Positions 53,995 to 61,613 of a DNA stretch of 61,613 nucleotides are shown in pieces. The DNA is from Prevotella sp. (GTDB lineage: Bacteria; Bacteroidota; Bacteroidia; Bacteroidales; Bacteroidaceae). The stretch is taken from assembly GCA_022764085.1 (NCBI GenBank), contig JALERP010000078.1, positions 1 to 61,613 on the forward strand. Direction: 5' to 3'. The position numbers were made by a program, and so were the translations under genes. How positions within the stretch are numbered: position 1 is the stretch's first letter; each line of letters starts with the position of its first letter. The notes beneath the pieces are model-generated. The model was not told where the DNA came from, did no database searches, and worked only from the letters and a program-made list of their open reading frames with translations.

Positions 53995-55242
53995 ATGAAG
54001 AAGACAATAGTTTCCCTAACTGTCCTGATTGCCGCATTGTCGGCACAGGCCCAGACTACACTTCAGGTGTCAGTATCCAATCCTTTGAAAACGTCGCGCA
54101 CTGCAGTTCCCGTTGAACTCAAGCTCGACCAGTCCGTACGTTCGGCTGTTGTTGTGGATTCACACAATGTCGAAATACCCTCCCAGCTTGACGACATCGA
54201 CGGCGACGGCCGCTTCGACTGTCTCGTCTTTGTTGTGCCTGAGATTAAGAAGAAAGAGAAGCTCAGCTTTGGTGTCACCTTATATGATGAGGGCCAGCCT
54301 CGCGAGTACAAGCCCCAGGTGTATGCCGAGATGATGATGAGCAACAAGAAGATCAAGAGCAACAACAAGCAGGACCTCTACATCAGCAGCCTCACCGTTG
54401 ACAACGGCACCAATCCCTATTGGATGCTGCATCATCACGGTCCGGCATTTGAAAATGACATGGTGGCATACCGCATCTACTTCGACGAGCGTCAGACCGT
54501 GGATATCTATGGCAAGAACCGCCGTGCCCTTGAACTGCGCGACACACAATTCTATCCTGATGCCGACCAGAAGGCTGCCGGATATGGCGACGACGTGCTG
54601 TGGGTAGGCCAGACCTTCGGCTTAGGAGCACTGCGCGGATGGCAGTCGGGCAAGCCTCAGATGCTTAAGGACGTCAACTTCCGCACGTTGTCAGTAGTGT
54701 CGCGCGGACCGCTTCGCACTGTAGTCAAGGTGGAGGACAAGGGTTGGAATCCCCGCTATCCCGATGCCTGCTCGCCCGACGAGCGCATCGACATGACCAC
54801 ATATTACACCCTTTATGCCGGCCGACGCGACTGTCAGGTGGATGTAAGGTTCAATCGCGATGCAACGTCGTTGCAGTTGGCCACTGGAGTCATCAACGTA
54901 AAGAACTCCCGCGAGTTCAGCGACAAAAAGGGTCTGCGCGGCTGTTGGGGCACCGATTGGCCTGTGTCGGAGAAAGATTCCGCAGGTCACAAGCGCGAAA
55001 CAGTGGGATTGGGAATCTGCCTGCCTGTAGCCAATGTGTTGAGCGAACTGCCCGCCGACAAGGACAACTATCCTTATGTAGTGGGTAATATAGCCACTGC
55101 GATGCGCTATTATATCACCTTTGCCTCCGACAACGAGACCTTCCCCGAGGGTATGCACTCCGCCGATGAATTCTTCTCTTATCTGTCGGCTTGGAAGCGC
55201 GAGATTGAGCAGCCCTGCGTAATCTCGTGCTCACGCAAGTAA
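53995..55242 (+). CDS. DUF4861 domain protein, exported
   Basis: 415 residues. Signal peptide (1-20, cleavage at SAQAQ), then a beta-rich DUF4861 domain covering most of the chain: VSVSNPLKTSRTAVPVEL, DDIDGDGRFDCLVFVVPEIKKKEKL, WMLHHHGPAFENDMVAYRIYFDERQTVDIYGK, and YYITFASDNETFPEGMHSADEF. The same domain is fused to a GH105-like enzyme at 58.5-60.7 kb, so this is probably a carbohydrate-active protein, perhaps a lyase or binding protein for acidic polysaccharide; no activity can be assigned. The 3' end overlaps the convergent radical SAM gene by 64 bases. Confidence 0.85.
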   Translation: MKKTIVSLTVLIAALSAQAQTTLQVSVSNPLKTSRTAVPVELKLDQSVRSAVVVDSHNVEIPSQLDDIDGDGRFDCLVFVVPEIKKKEKLSFGVTLYDEGQPREYKPQVYAEMMMSNKKIKSNNKQDLYISSLTVDNGTNPYWMLHHHGPAFENDMVAYRIYFDERQTVDIYGKNRRALELRDTQFYPDADQKAAGYGDDVLWVGQTFGLGALRGWQSGKPQMLKDVNFRTLSVVSRGPLRTVVKVEDKGWNPRYPDACSPDERIDMTTYYTLYAGRRDCQVDVRFNRDATSLQLATGVINVKNSREFSDKKGLRGCWGTDWPVSEKDSAGHKRETVGLGICLPVANVLSELPADKDNYPYVVGNIATAMRYYITFASDNETFPEGMHSADEFFSYLSAWKREIEQPCVISCSRK

Positions 55243-56144
55243 TTGTCGAGAAGATTGGTGAACTCGTGGTTTTTCAGTCCCCACGACGGTGCCATCACCA
55301 TTCCCTTGGGCGACTGCGACACGAATCTCTCGAGGATGATGTCCGGTCGGAGCCGTGATATATACTCCGCCACGAGTCTTATATAGTCTTCCACCTTATT
55401 ATATATATAAGGTTGCGATTCCATATTGTCAACACCGCATAACGCGTCTTTGCCCTGGTAAATCTCGGCGAGGCGCGTTCCTTTCACCACCTGCATTTGG
55501 TGCAGTTTAAGTATGTTCAGAGGCAGTTGCGATATGGTGTCCGCCTGTCTGATGCTGTCTTCAGGCGTTTCTCCCGGAAGTCCGATGATTACATGACCTC
55601 CGGTGATTATTCCCCTTTCAGCCGTTCGGCGAATGGCGTCGGCAGAACATTCAAAGTCATGGCCTCTGTTAATGATTTTCAGAGTCTTGTTGTTGGTGGA
55701 TTCAATACCGTATTCAACGATCATGAATGTCTGTCGGTTCAATACCGTGAGGTAGTCGAGCGTTTCATCCTGCACACAGTCCGGTCTTGTACCTATAACA
55801 ATACCAACCACATCCTCCACACCGAGAGCCTCCTCATACTTGCGTTTCAGCGTATCCACATCTGCATACGTGTTACTGTAAGCCTGAAAGTAAGCCAAGT
55901 ATTTCATGTCGGGATATTTCCTTGCAAAGAAATCCTTTCCGGCCTCTATCTGTTCCTTTATGGATTTCTCCCTTTCGCAGTATGCGGGGTTGAAAGTCCT
56001 GTTGTCGCAGAACACGCATCCCCCGTGGCCTACTTTCCCGTCCCTGTTGGGGCAGGAAAAGCCTGCATCCACCGAGATCTTCTGAACTCTGTATGGAAAC
56101 CGTGCCCTTATCCATGAGCCATAGTCATTATATCTTTTATTCAT
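55179..56144 (-). CDS. TIGR01212/YhcC-family radical SAM protein
   Basis: 321 residues. Radical SAM motif with the family spacing: SCPNRDGKVGHGGCVFCDNRTF carries the three cluster cysteines. VVGIVIGTRPDCVQ, YGIESTNNKTLKIINRGHDF and GHVIIGLPGETPEDSI match the YhcC-like family. Role unknown; cytoplasmic. Start ATG 56144 is preferred to a longer frame to 56195, because two promoter-like boxes on the minus strand (56165, 56206) lie in that stretch. The last 21 codons overlap the DUF4861 gene on the other strand. Confidence 0.9.
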   Translation of the reverse strand: MNKRYNDYGSWIRARFPYRVQKISVDAGFSCPNRDGKVGHGGCVFCDNRTFNPAYCEREKSIKEQIEAGKDFFARKYPDMKYLAYFQAYSNTYADVDTLKRKYEEALGVEDVVGIVIGTRPDCVQDETLDYLTVLNRQTFMIVEYGIESTNNKTLKIINRGHDFECSADAIRRTAERGIITGGHVIIGLPGETPEDSIRQADTISQLPLNILKLHQMQVVKGTRLAEIYQGKDALCGVDNMESQPYIYNKVEDYIRLVAEYISRLRPDIILERFVSQSPKGMVMAPSWGLKNHEFTNLLDNYLREHEITQGCSISRFQADR

Positions 56145-56164
56145 ATATAGGTGCAACTCGTTTG

Positions 56165-56172
56165 CAAAGTAA
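56165..56172 (-). promoter_or_regulatory. Proximal -7-like box (TTACTTTG) of the radical SAM gene
   Basis: One mismatch to TAnnTTTG, in the context TTACTTTGCAAAC that is duplicated 41 bases upstream. Confidence 0.45.
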
Positions 56173-56205
56173 CGAAAAATATAATAAAATATCACAATTT
56201 GTTTG

Positions 56206-56213
56206 CAAAGTTA
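56206..56213 (-). promoter_or_regulatory. Distal -7 box (TAACTTTG) of the radical SAM gene
   Basis: TAnnTTTG match on the minus strand in TAACTTTGCAAAC, 62 bases before the ATG at 56144. Confidence 0.55.
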
Positions 56214-56225
56214 CAAAAAATACCG

Positions 56226-56233
56226 TAACTTTG
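56226..56233 (+). promoter_or_regulatory. Putative -7 box (TAACTTTG) for the DPP-IV operon
   Basis: TAnnTTTG match followed by TACCC, 30 bases before the ATG at 56263. Confidence 0.65.
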
Positions 56234-56262
56234 TACCCCAAATATTGAAAAAAGTGTTTTTT

Positions 56263-58479
56263 ATGAGAAAAATAATCATTTTATGTGCTTCCATCATGTT
56301 TGCACTTACTAATGTCAACGCCAAGGAACAGCTCGACCTCAAGAGCATCACACGCGGTGATTTTTATGGCGAGCGACTTGCCGCAGTGAAACCCGCCGCC
56401 GACGGCGAGACCTATATGCAGATTTCAAAGGACAAGAGGAAAATACTCAAGTTCTCATTCAAGACGGGTAAGCAGGTGGCTACAGTCTTTGACCTCGACA
56501 ATGTGAGAGGCCCGAAGATACGCATTGACGCCATCGACGGATATATCGTCAGTCCCGACGGGCGTAATATCCTGATACAGACCGATACACATCCCATCTA
56601 CCGCCGTTCGTTCACGGCTTATTATTACATCTTCGACGTGCGCAACAACAAGATGGTGGCACTGTCAGATGGAGGACCGCAACAGACTCCGATATTCTCC
56701 CCCGACGGCACTCAGATAGCCTTCGTCAGGGAAAACAACATCTTCCTCGTGAAACTGTTGTATGACAATGCCGAGAGCCAAATCACCAAGGACGGCAAGT
56801 TCAACGAGATAATCAACGGCGTGCCCGACTGGGTATATGAGGAGGAGTTCACCACCAACACTTCCATGGTGTTCACCGCCGACAGTCGCCAGATATGCTG
56901 GATTAAATACGATGAGTCGAAGGTTAGGCAGTATTCCATGCAGCTTTTCCGTGGCAGCCATCCCGAAAAAGAGGAATACGCCGCATATCCCGGATTATAT
57001 ACATACAAGTATCCCAAGGCAGGCGAGGACAACTCAAAGGTGTCGGTATGGAGTTTCGACATCAAGTCGCGACAGACCCGCCAGCTCAACATACCTGTGG
57101 AGGCTGACGGTTATATACCGCGCATATCTGCCACATCCGACCCGGGGAAGGTGGCAGTGTTCACCCTCAACCGCCATCAGGACCAGATGTGCATCTATAT
57201 GGTCAATCCGCTATCCACAGTGGCAAAGCTTGTCATCCAGGACAATGTGGATAAGTATATCAAGGAGTCTGCTGCACAGGAAGTGCGCTTCGTGGGCAAT
57301 CTCATACTCATGCCCTCAGAGCGCGACGGTTTCAACCACCTCTATTTATATAATATCAACGGTCAGCTGAAGCGCAAGGTCACATCAGGCAGCTATGAGG
57401 TGCTGGAAGTATATGGCATTAACGAGGCAACGGGCGACGTCTTCTATGCCGCCAATCCCGACGGGGCTACCGAGAAGCAGGTGTATGTGAGCCATGCCAA
57501 TGGCAAGACCGAGAAACTCACTCCCAAGGCAGGCACCAACTCTGCCGTCTTCAGCACCAACTTCAAGTATTTCATCAACGTGTGGAACGACATCAACACC
57601 CCTTCTGTTTACACACTCAATACCGTGGGCGGCAAGCAGGGCGTCACACTCATCGACAACAAGGAACTGAAGGACAAGTGGGCACAGTACGACGTTGCCA
57701 CACGCGAGCTATTCTCCTTCACCACCTCCGAGGGCACCAAGCTCAACGGATGGATGGTCAAGCCCGCCGGATTCAGTGCCTCAAGGCGTTATCCCGTAAT
57801 CATGTTCCAGTATGGCGGTCCCGGCAGTCAGCAGGTACTCAATTCGTGGAACATCGGATGCAACGGTCAGGGCGCCGTCATCGAACAGTATTTGGCACAG
57901 CAGGGATATGTAGTGGTGTGCGTGGATAACCGCGGCACCGGCGGTCGTGGAGCCGCTTTCGAGAAGTGCACCTATCTTCGCCTTGGCGAGAAGGAAGCCT
58001 TCGACCAGGTGGAGACAGCCCTGTGGTTGGGCAGGCAGTCATTTGTCGATAAGGACCGCATAGGCATCTGGGGATGGAGCTATGGCGGATGGAACACCCT
58101 CATGTCCATGTCAGAGGGCCGTCCCGTCTTCCGTGCCGGAGTGGCAGTGGCGCCTCCCACATGCTGGAGATATTACGACACGGTATATACCGAGCGTTTC
58201 ATGCGCACCCCCAAGGAGAACAAGTCAGGCTACGACGAGGTCAACCCCATAGCCCGTTCCCCGAAGCTCCATGGCGCGCTTCTGATATGCCACGGCCTTG
58301 CCGACGACAATGTCCACTATCAGAACACGGCGGAATACGTCGAGGCATTGGTGCAGGCCGACAAGGACTTCAAGCAACTTGTATATACCAACCGCAACCA
58401 CGGCATTTCGGGCGGCAATACCCGCAACCATCTTTTCCGACAGATTATCAACTGGTTTAATTGCGAACTAAAAAAATAA
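56263..58479 (+). CDS. Dipeptidyl peptidase IV (S9 family serine peptidase), exported
   Basis: 738 residues. Signal peptide MRKIIILCASIMFALTNVNA, an N-terminal eight-bladed beta-propeller (about 45-480: PIFSPDGTQIAFVRENNIFLV..., WVYEEEF carries the DPP-IV double-Glu motif), and a C-terminal alpha/beta hydrolase with Ser606 (GWSYGGW), Asp681 (HGLADDN) and His713 (NRNHGI). Removes X-Pro or X-Ala dipeptides from peptides in the periplasm, which would feed the POT transporter type seen at 7.3 kb. The stop is 4 bases before the GH105 gene, so they share a transcript. Confidence 0.96.
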   Translation: MRKIIILCASIMFALTNVNAKEQLDLKSITRGDFYGERLAAVKPAADGETYMQISKDKRKILKFSFKTGKQVATVFDLDNVRGPKIRIDAIDGYIVSPDGRNILIQTDTHPIYRRSFTAYYYIFDVRNNKMVALSDGGPQQTPIFSPDGTQIAFVRENNIFLVKLLYDNAESQITKDGKFNEIINGVPDWVYEEEFTTNTSMVFTADSRQICWIKYDESKVRQYSMQLFRGSHPEKEEYAAYPGLYTYKYPKAGEDNSKVSVWSFDIKSRQTRQLNIPVEADGYIPRISATSDPGKVAVFTLNRHQDQMCIYMVNPLSTVAKLVIQDNVDKYIKESAAQEVRFVGNLILMPSERDGFNHLYLYNINGQLKRKVTSGSYEVLEVYGINEATGDVFYAANPDGATEKQVYVSHANGKTEKLTPKAGTNSAVFSTNFKYFINVWNDINTPSVYTLNTVGGKQGVTLIDNKELKDKWAQYDVATRELFSFTTSEGTKLNGWMVKPAGFSASRRYPVIMFQYGGPGSQQVLNSWNIGCNGQGAVIEQYLAQQGYVVVCVDNRGTGGRGAAFEKCTYLRLGEKEAFDQVETALWLGRQSFVDKDRIGIWGWSYGGWNTLMSMSEGRPVFRAGVAVAPPTCWRYYDTVYTERFMRTPKENKSGYDEVNPIARSPKLHGALLICHGLADDNVHYQNTAEYVEALVQADKDFKQLVYTNRNHGISGGNTRNHLFRQIINWFNCELKK

Positions 58480-58483
58480 ACGA

Positions 58484-60736
58484 ATGAAAACATTAGCTAC
58501 TATTGCAGCGGCACTGATGTTTCTGCCTTTCCAGGCTTCAGCCGCCAAGTCAAAGAAAAAGCAGGCTCCCAAACCCGTGCCTGCCATTGAGATTGTACAA
58601 AAAGTCAACGATGCCTATCAGGCAACCCATTCCCCCGAGGTGAGGGCTTTCTGGGATGACGCGGCATATTTCACAGGAAATATGGAGGCATACCGGCTCA
58701 CAGGCAATGCCCGCTATTTGGAGTACAGCGACAAGTGGGCACGCCACAACAAGTGGAGCGGCGCCACTGAGAAAGACCAGTCAAAATGGCTCTACAAGCA
58801 GTATGGCGAGTCGATGCAGCACGTGCAGTTCGGCGACTGGCAAATCTGTTTCCAGACCTACCTCGACATGTATCGCATGAATCCCGACGCATACAAGATT
58901 GCCCGCGCCATTGAGGTGATGGACTATCAGGTAAAGAACTCCGCCACTGACTACTGGTGGTGGGCTGACGCCCTGTATATGGTGATGCCGGTATATACCA
59001 AGTTGTATAAGGTGACCGGCAACGAGCAGTATCTCGACCAGCTGTATGCCAACTACAAGTATGCCGACGACCTGATGTGGGACAAGGAGTCGCACCTCTA
59101 TTTCCGCGACGGCAAGTATATCTATCCAGCCCATAAGACCGACCTCGGCAAGAAGGATTTCTGGGCGCGTGGCGACGGATGGGTGCTGGCAGGACTGGCA
59201 AAGGTGCTTGCCGACATGCCCGCCGACTACAAGCACCGCCCGTTCTTCGTAGAGCGTTTCCAGCAGTTGGCCGAGGCCGTTGCGGCATGTCAGCAGAAGG
59301 AAGGCTATTGGACCCGTTCCATCCTCGACCCCGAGCAGGCTGTAGGTCCCGAGACAAGCGGCACAGCCTTCTTCACCTACGGACTCCTATGGGGAATGAA
59401 CCACGGACTGCTTGACAAGGCGAAGTATCAGCCTGTCACCGACCTTGCATGGAAATACCTCACCACCGTGGCCCTGCAGGCCGACGGCACAGTGGGATAT
59501 GTGCAGCCCATTGGCGAGAAAGCCATCAAGGGTCAGCAGCTCACCGCAAAGAACACTGCCAACTTCGGCACTGGCGCCATGCTTCTCGCCGCATGCGAGA
59601 AGGTGCGCTTCGACGATGCCTCATGTGCCCCCGCTGCCGATGCAGCCCCTGTAACAGTCACCGTGGGCAATCCTTCGGGAATGCAGCGTCAGGAGGTTGT
59701 CGAACTTGATGCAGCCTCTGTCTTCCAGCGTCTTGGCATCAGTGGAGGTCGCCAGTTCGTAGTGAAGAATGCCCTCGGTTTCGAGGTGCCATATCAGCTC
59801 ACCTACGACGGCAAGCTCCTCATTGAGGCTTGCGTGGCTCCCAAGGGACAGGCCACATACACCATCACCAAGGGTGAGCCTTCTGTCTTCGTGAACACCT
59901 GCTATGGCCGCATGTATCCCGAGCGTGTTGACGACATCGCATGGGAGAACGACCGTGGAGCCTACCGTTGCTATGGTCCTGCCCTCCAGCGTTCGGGCGA
60001 GGATGCCTTTGGCAATGACGTGTGGGTGAAGAACACTCCCGACCTCGTTGTCGAGAGCCGTTATCATAACGAGTTGGTCAACAAGCTCAGCTATCATGTT
60101 GACCGCGGCTATGGTCTCGACTGCTACAAGGTTGGTCCCACACTCGGATGCGGTACTCCTGCCCTTATTCAGGGCGACAACCTCGTCTTCCCCTATTGCT
60201 GGAAGGAGTATGAACTTCTCGACAACGGTCCTCTCCGTTTCACAGTTCGCCTGAAATACAATCCGTCGAAGTACGGCAATGACGATAATGTAGTCGAGAA
60301 CAGAATCCTAAGCATCGACAAGGGCAGCAACTTCAACAAGATGACCGTATGGTATGACGGACTCACCGCTCCTGCCGACGTAGCCTCAGGAGTTGTCATC
60401 CACACCGAAGATACCGAGAGTGTCGTGCTTGGTAAGAACTATGTGCAGTATGCCGACCCGACAGACAATCCCAAGGGTCAGAACTTCCAGATTTACGTGG
60501 CAGCCATTTTCCCCGACGGTGTTGACCAGACCCGCAAGGTGATGTATCAGAACCCTGTGCGTGGCAATGCCGGTCATGCCCTTGGCATAAAGAGGGGCAT
60601 AAAGTCAGGTGAGAAGTTCACCTATTACTTTGGTTCGTCATGGAGCAAGTATGACTGTCGCACCCAGAAGGAGTGGCAGCAGAGGATTGACAACTTCCAG
60701 TCAGCCCTTGGACAGAAGCTGGAAGTTGGGATTTAA
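58484..60736 (+). CDS. GH105-like unsaturated glucuronyl hydrolase fused to DUF4861
   Basis: 750 residues. Signal peptide (1-20), basic linker (KSKKKQAPKP), then a GH105/GH88 (alpha/alpha)6 domain (about 35-380) with catalytic Asp162 in WWWADALYMVMP, FWARGDGWVLAGL, and GTAFFTYGLLWGMNHG. The family releases unsaturated uronic acid from products of pectin-type lyases. A DUF4861 domain follows from about 390 to the end, paralogous to the stand-alone protein at 54.0 kb. No SusC/SusD, lyase or regulator genes are adjacent, so it is an isolated pectin or rhamnogalacturonan-type enzyme. Shares its transcript with DPP-IV. Confidence 0.92.
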   Translation: MKTLATIAAALMFLPFQASAAKSKKKQAPKPVPAIEIVQKVNDAYQATHSPEVRAFWDDAAYFTGNMEAYRLTGNARYLEYSDKWARHNKWSGATEKDQSKWLYKQYGESMQHVQFGDWQICFQTYLDMYRMNPDAYKIARAIEVMDYQVKNSATDYWWWADALYMVMPVYTKLYKVTGNEQYLDQLYANYKYADDLMWDKESHLYFRDGKYIYPAHKTDLGKKDFWARGDGWVLAGLAKVLADMPADYKHRPFFVERFQQLAEAVAACQQKEGYWTRSILDPEQAVGPETSGTAFFTYGLLWGMNHGLLDKAKYQPVTDLAWKYLTTVALQADGTVGYVQPIGEKAIKGQQLTAKNTANFGTGAMLLAACEKVRFDDASCAPAADAAPVTVTVGNPSGMQRQEVVELDAASVFQRLGISGGRQFVVKNALGFEVPYQLTYDGKLLIEACVAPKGQATYTITKGEPSVFVNTCYGRMYPERVDDIAWENDRGAYRCYGPALQRSGEDAFGNDVWVKNTPDLVVESRYHNELVNKLSYHVDRGYGLDCYKVGPTLGCGTPALIQGDNLVFPYCWKEYELLDNGPLRFTVRLKYNPSKYGNDDNVVENRILSIDKGSNFNKMTVWYDGLTAPADVASGVVIHTEDTESVVLGKNYVQYADPTDNPKGQNFQIYVAAIFPDGVDQTRKVMYQNPVRGNAGHALGIKRGIKSGEKFTYYFGSSWSKYDCRTQKEWQQRIDNFQSALGQKLEVGI

Positions 60737-60737
60737 G

Positions 60738-61015
60738 AGTTAAGAATTAAGAATTAAAAATTAAGAATTAAGAGTTAAGGTTCGGAAGTGTTTTTTTAAC
60801 ACAAAGACACAAAGAAACAATGTTTTTTCGGGAGCGGAAGATACAAAGAGCAGCTAAAGCTGCTTTTACAAAGTCTACAAAGATATCACCCCGGAAGGCT
60901 TTGTGGCGACTTTTAAGTCGCTTGTTATCTTTGTATCCAGAATAAATCTTCATTCCTTTGTGTCTTTGTGTTAATACAAAAAAACTCTGTGCCTCCGTGC
61001 CTCTGTGTTCAAAAA
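60738..61015. repeat. MITE-like repeat element, copy 2
   Basis: Same element as at 37.0 kb. The 19-bp terminal inverted repeats are at 60796-60814 and 60956-60974, giving a 179-bp unit; copy 1 has about 24 bases more in the middle. Flanking ATTAAG repeats on the left and CCTCCGTGCCTCTGTGTTCA on the right are shared too. Right-hand sequence runs into the start of the next gene. Confidence 0.87.
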
Positions 61016-61412
61016 CAATAATAAAGAATTGCGTCGTATATTGACCATAATATTCTGGGTGCTTGCGGTGTTCGCCTTGCTGACAGCACCTATGATACCT
61101 CACCATCATCATGGCGAGGAGATATGCTTTGAGGTCAATCATCATGCCGATGCTGACAGCCATTCCCACGATGGTCATGAAAAGACAGCATGCAGTTCCT
61201 ACCAACATTTCATTAAAGGCGGTCAGAGTCAACAGCGCACTGTAGGCTCTTATACCATCACATCCATAGCCCATTTGTTTGTGTCATCGATAGTTCCGTT
61301 GTTCACACCGATGACTGTTAAGGGCAATGGATATTTTTATCTTTCACATTATCAGTCAATAAAGTTATTCGGGTGTCGCGGGCTTCGGTCGCCGCCTGTT
61401 TCCATGTCTTGA
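61005..61412 (+). CDS. Histidine-rich DUF6769-like membrane protein
   Basis: Up to 135 residues. A basic start and a hydrophobic helix (RRILTIIFWVLAVFALLTAPMIP) are followed by a histidine cluster (PHHHHGEEICFEVNHHADADSHSHDGHEK), likely for metal binding at the outer face, and a second hydrophobic stretch (AHLFVSSIVPLFTP). The family occurs in Bacteroidetes near metal-efflux and TonB genes. The start is unclear: GTG 61005 lies in the repeat element and TTG 61029 is an alternative. The gene lacks an obvious promoter, so it may have lost its original 5' end. Confidence 0.65.
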   Translation: MFKNNNKELRRILTIIFWVLAVFALLTAPMIPHHHHGEEICFEVNHHADADSHSHDGHEKTACSSYQHFIKGGQSQQRTVGSYTITSIAHLFVSSIVPLFTPMTVKGNGYFYLSHYQSIKLFGCRGLRSPPVSMS

Positions 61413-61464
61413 TTTTGGGAAACAGATTAATAACTCAACTTTCGGAAGTGGGAAATTTATTGGT

Positions 61465-61588
61465 AGTTAAGGAGTTAAGGAGTTAAGGAGTTAAGCCAAA
61501 TGTATTTGCGTTTATATCCAAGGCTCTAAACAAATGGCTTAACTCCTAGCGACCAAAGGGAGCGATAACTCCTTAACTCCTTAACTCC
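61465..61588. repeat. AGTTAAGG tandem repeat with inverted partner
   Basis: Four units of GGAGTTAA type at 61465-61498 are answered by complementary TTAACTCC units at 61535-61546 and 61566-61588, giving a long hairpin with a loop around GTATTTGCG. CTCAACTTT (about 61435) and AAAGTTGAG (61592-61600) add an outer pair. No gene is seen in 61413-61613. Confidence 0.8.
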
Positions 61589-61613
61589 CAAAAAGTTGAG
61601 CAAATGCGAAACT

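Noticed and set aside
53995..60736. Polysaccharide utilisation locus
   Set aside because: No SusC, SusD, lyase, sulfatase or regulator gene lies in the region, and a peptidase and radical SAM gene interrupt it.
60768..61274. 168-codon open frame on the minus strand over repeat copy 2
   Set aside because: Half of it is the repeat element and the rest is antisense to the histidine-rich gene. The copy at 37 kb does not keep the frame.

Overview
The window is a 61.6 kb chromosomal segment of a Bacteroidales bacterium, most likely Prevotella or a close relative (Prevotellaceae). This rests on the gene content: a CHU_C/type B type IX secretion sorting domain, a GldB-like lipoprotein, PorT-type barrel, DUF4293, DUF4861 and DUF6769 proteins, co-existing RNase Y and RNase E/G, and the gene order ilvD-ilvB-ilvN-thioesterase-ilvC. 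It also rests on at least 24 upstream boxes of the form TAnnTTTG, the Bacteroidetes -7 promoter element. Shine-Dalgarno sequences are nearly absent, as expected for this phylum. There is no prophage, IS transposase, CRISPR array or SusC/SusD pair; the region is mostly core genome with many short palindromic repeats between and sometimes inside genes.

Layout. 0-0.4 kb: 3' end of an rRNA operon (tail of 23S, then 5S and terminator). 0.4-8.9 kb: a minus-strand operon (T9SS-sorted protein, uvrA, sensor kinase) divergent from a LysM protein, an outer-membrane barrel and a POT peptide transporter. 8.9-12.8 kb: a secreted-type EEP phosphatase/nuclease, a two-domain sugar kinase/nucleotidyltransferase, and rfbA. 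12.9-19.6 kb: an unknown helical protein, a zapB-like/zapA/rny cell division and RNA decay cluster, a cytoplasmic response-regulator/kinase fusion, fabD and a GH13 amylase. 19.9-27.3 kb (minus strand): membrane EEP protein, hybrid kinase, GT2, RNase E/G, a 29-residue mS38/bS22-like basic protein, HU and pyruvate kinase. 27.4-33.9 kb: branched-chain amino acid biosynthesis (ilvD, ilvB, ilvN, acyl-ACP thioesterase, ilvC). 34.2-37.0 kb: a RavA/ViaA-like MoxR ATPase and vWA pair. 37.0-41.9 kb: repeat element, YtxH/holin-like envelope operon, then SPOR lipoprotein, ruvX, def and a TPR protein. 42.0-45.3 kb: thrS, dapA and two identical tRNA-Arg(ACG). 45.3-49.7 kb: two inverted-repeat elements, uvrB, bamD, rpoZ, DUF4293. 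49.7-50.4 kb: a candidate small RNA and a 56-residue lipoprotein. 50.6-56.1 kb: mtaB, GT2, gldB-like, DUF4861 protein, YhcC-type radical SAM. 56.3-61.4 kb: DPP-IV peptidase, GH105-DUF4861 enzyme, repeat element and a histidine-rich DUF6769 protein.

The clearest functional modules are nucleotide excision repair (uvrA and uvrB, far apart), cell division with RNA turnover (ZapA/RNase Y, RNase E/G), isoleucine/valine/leucine synthesis, and envelope biogenesis (BamD, GldB-like, LysM, SPOR).

I found no obvious wholly new multi-gene system. The items most worth follow-up are: a GHMP-kinase/GalU-like fusion in the reverse order of Bacteroides Fkp; two copies of a roughly 200 bp element with perfect 19-bp terminal inverted repeats; a promoter-plus-terminator unit with no gene (candidate small RNA); GC-rich palindromic elements that have become coding sequence in ilvB and the thioesterase; and a 21-bp-period array of nested palindromes.
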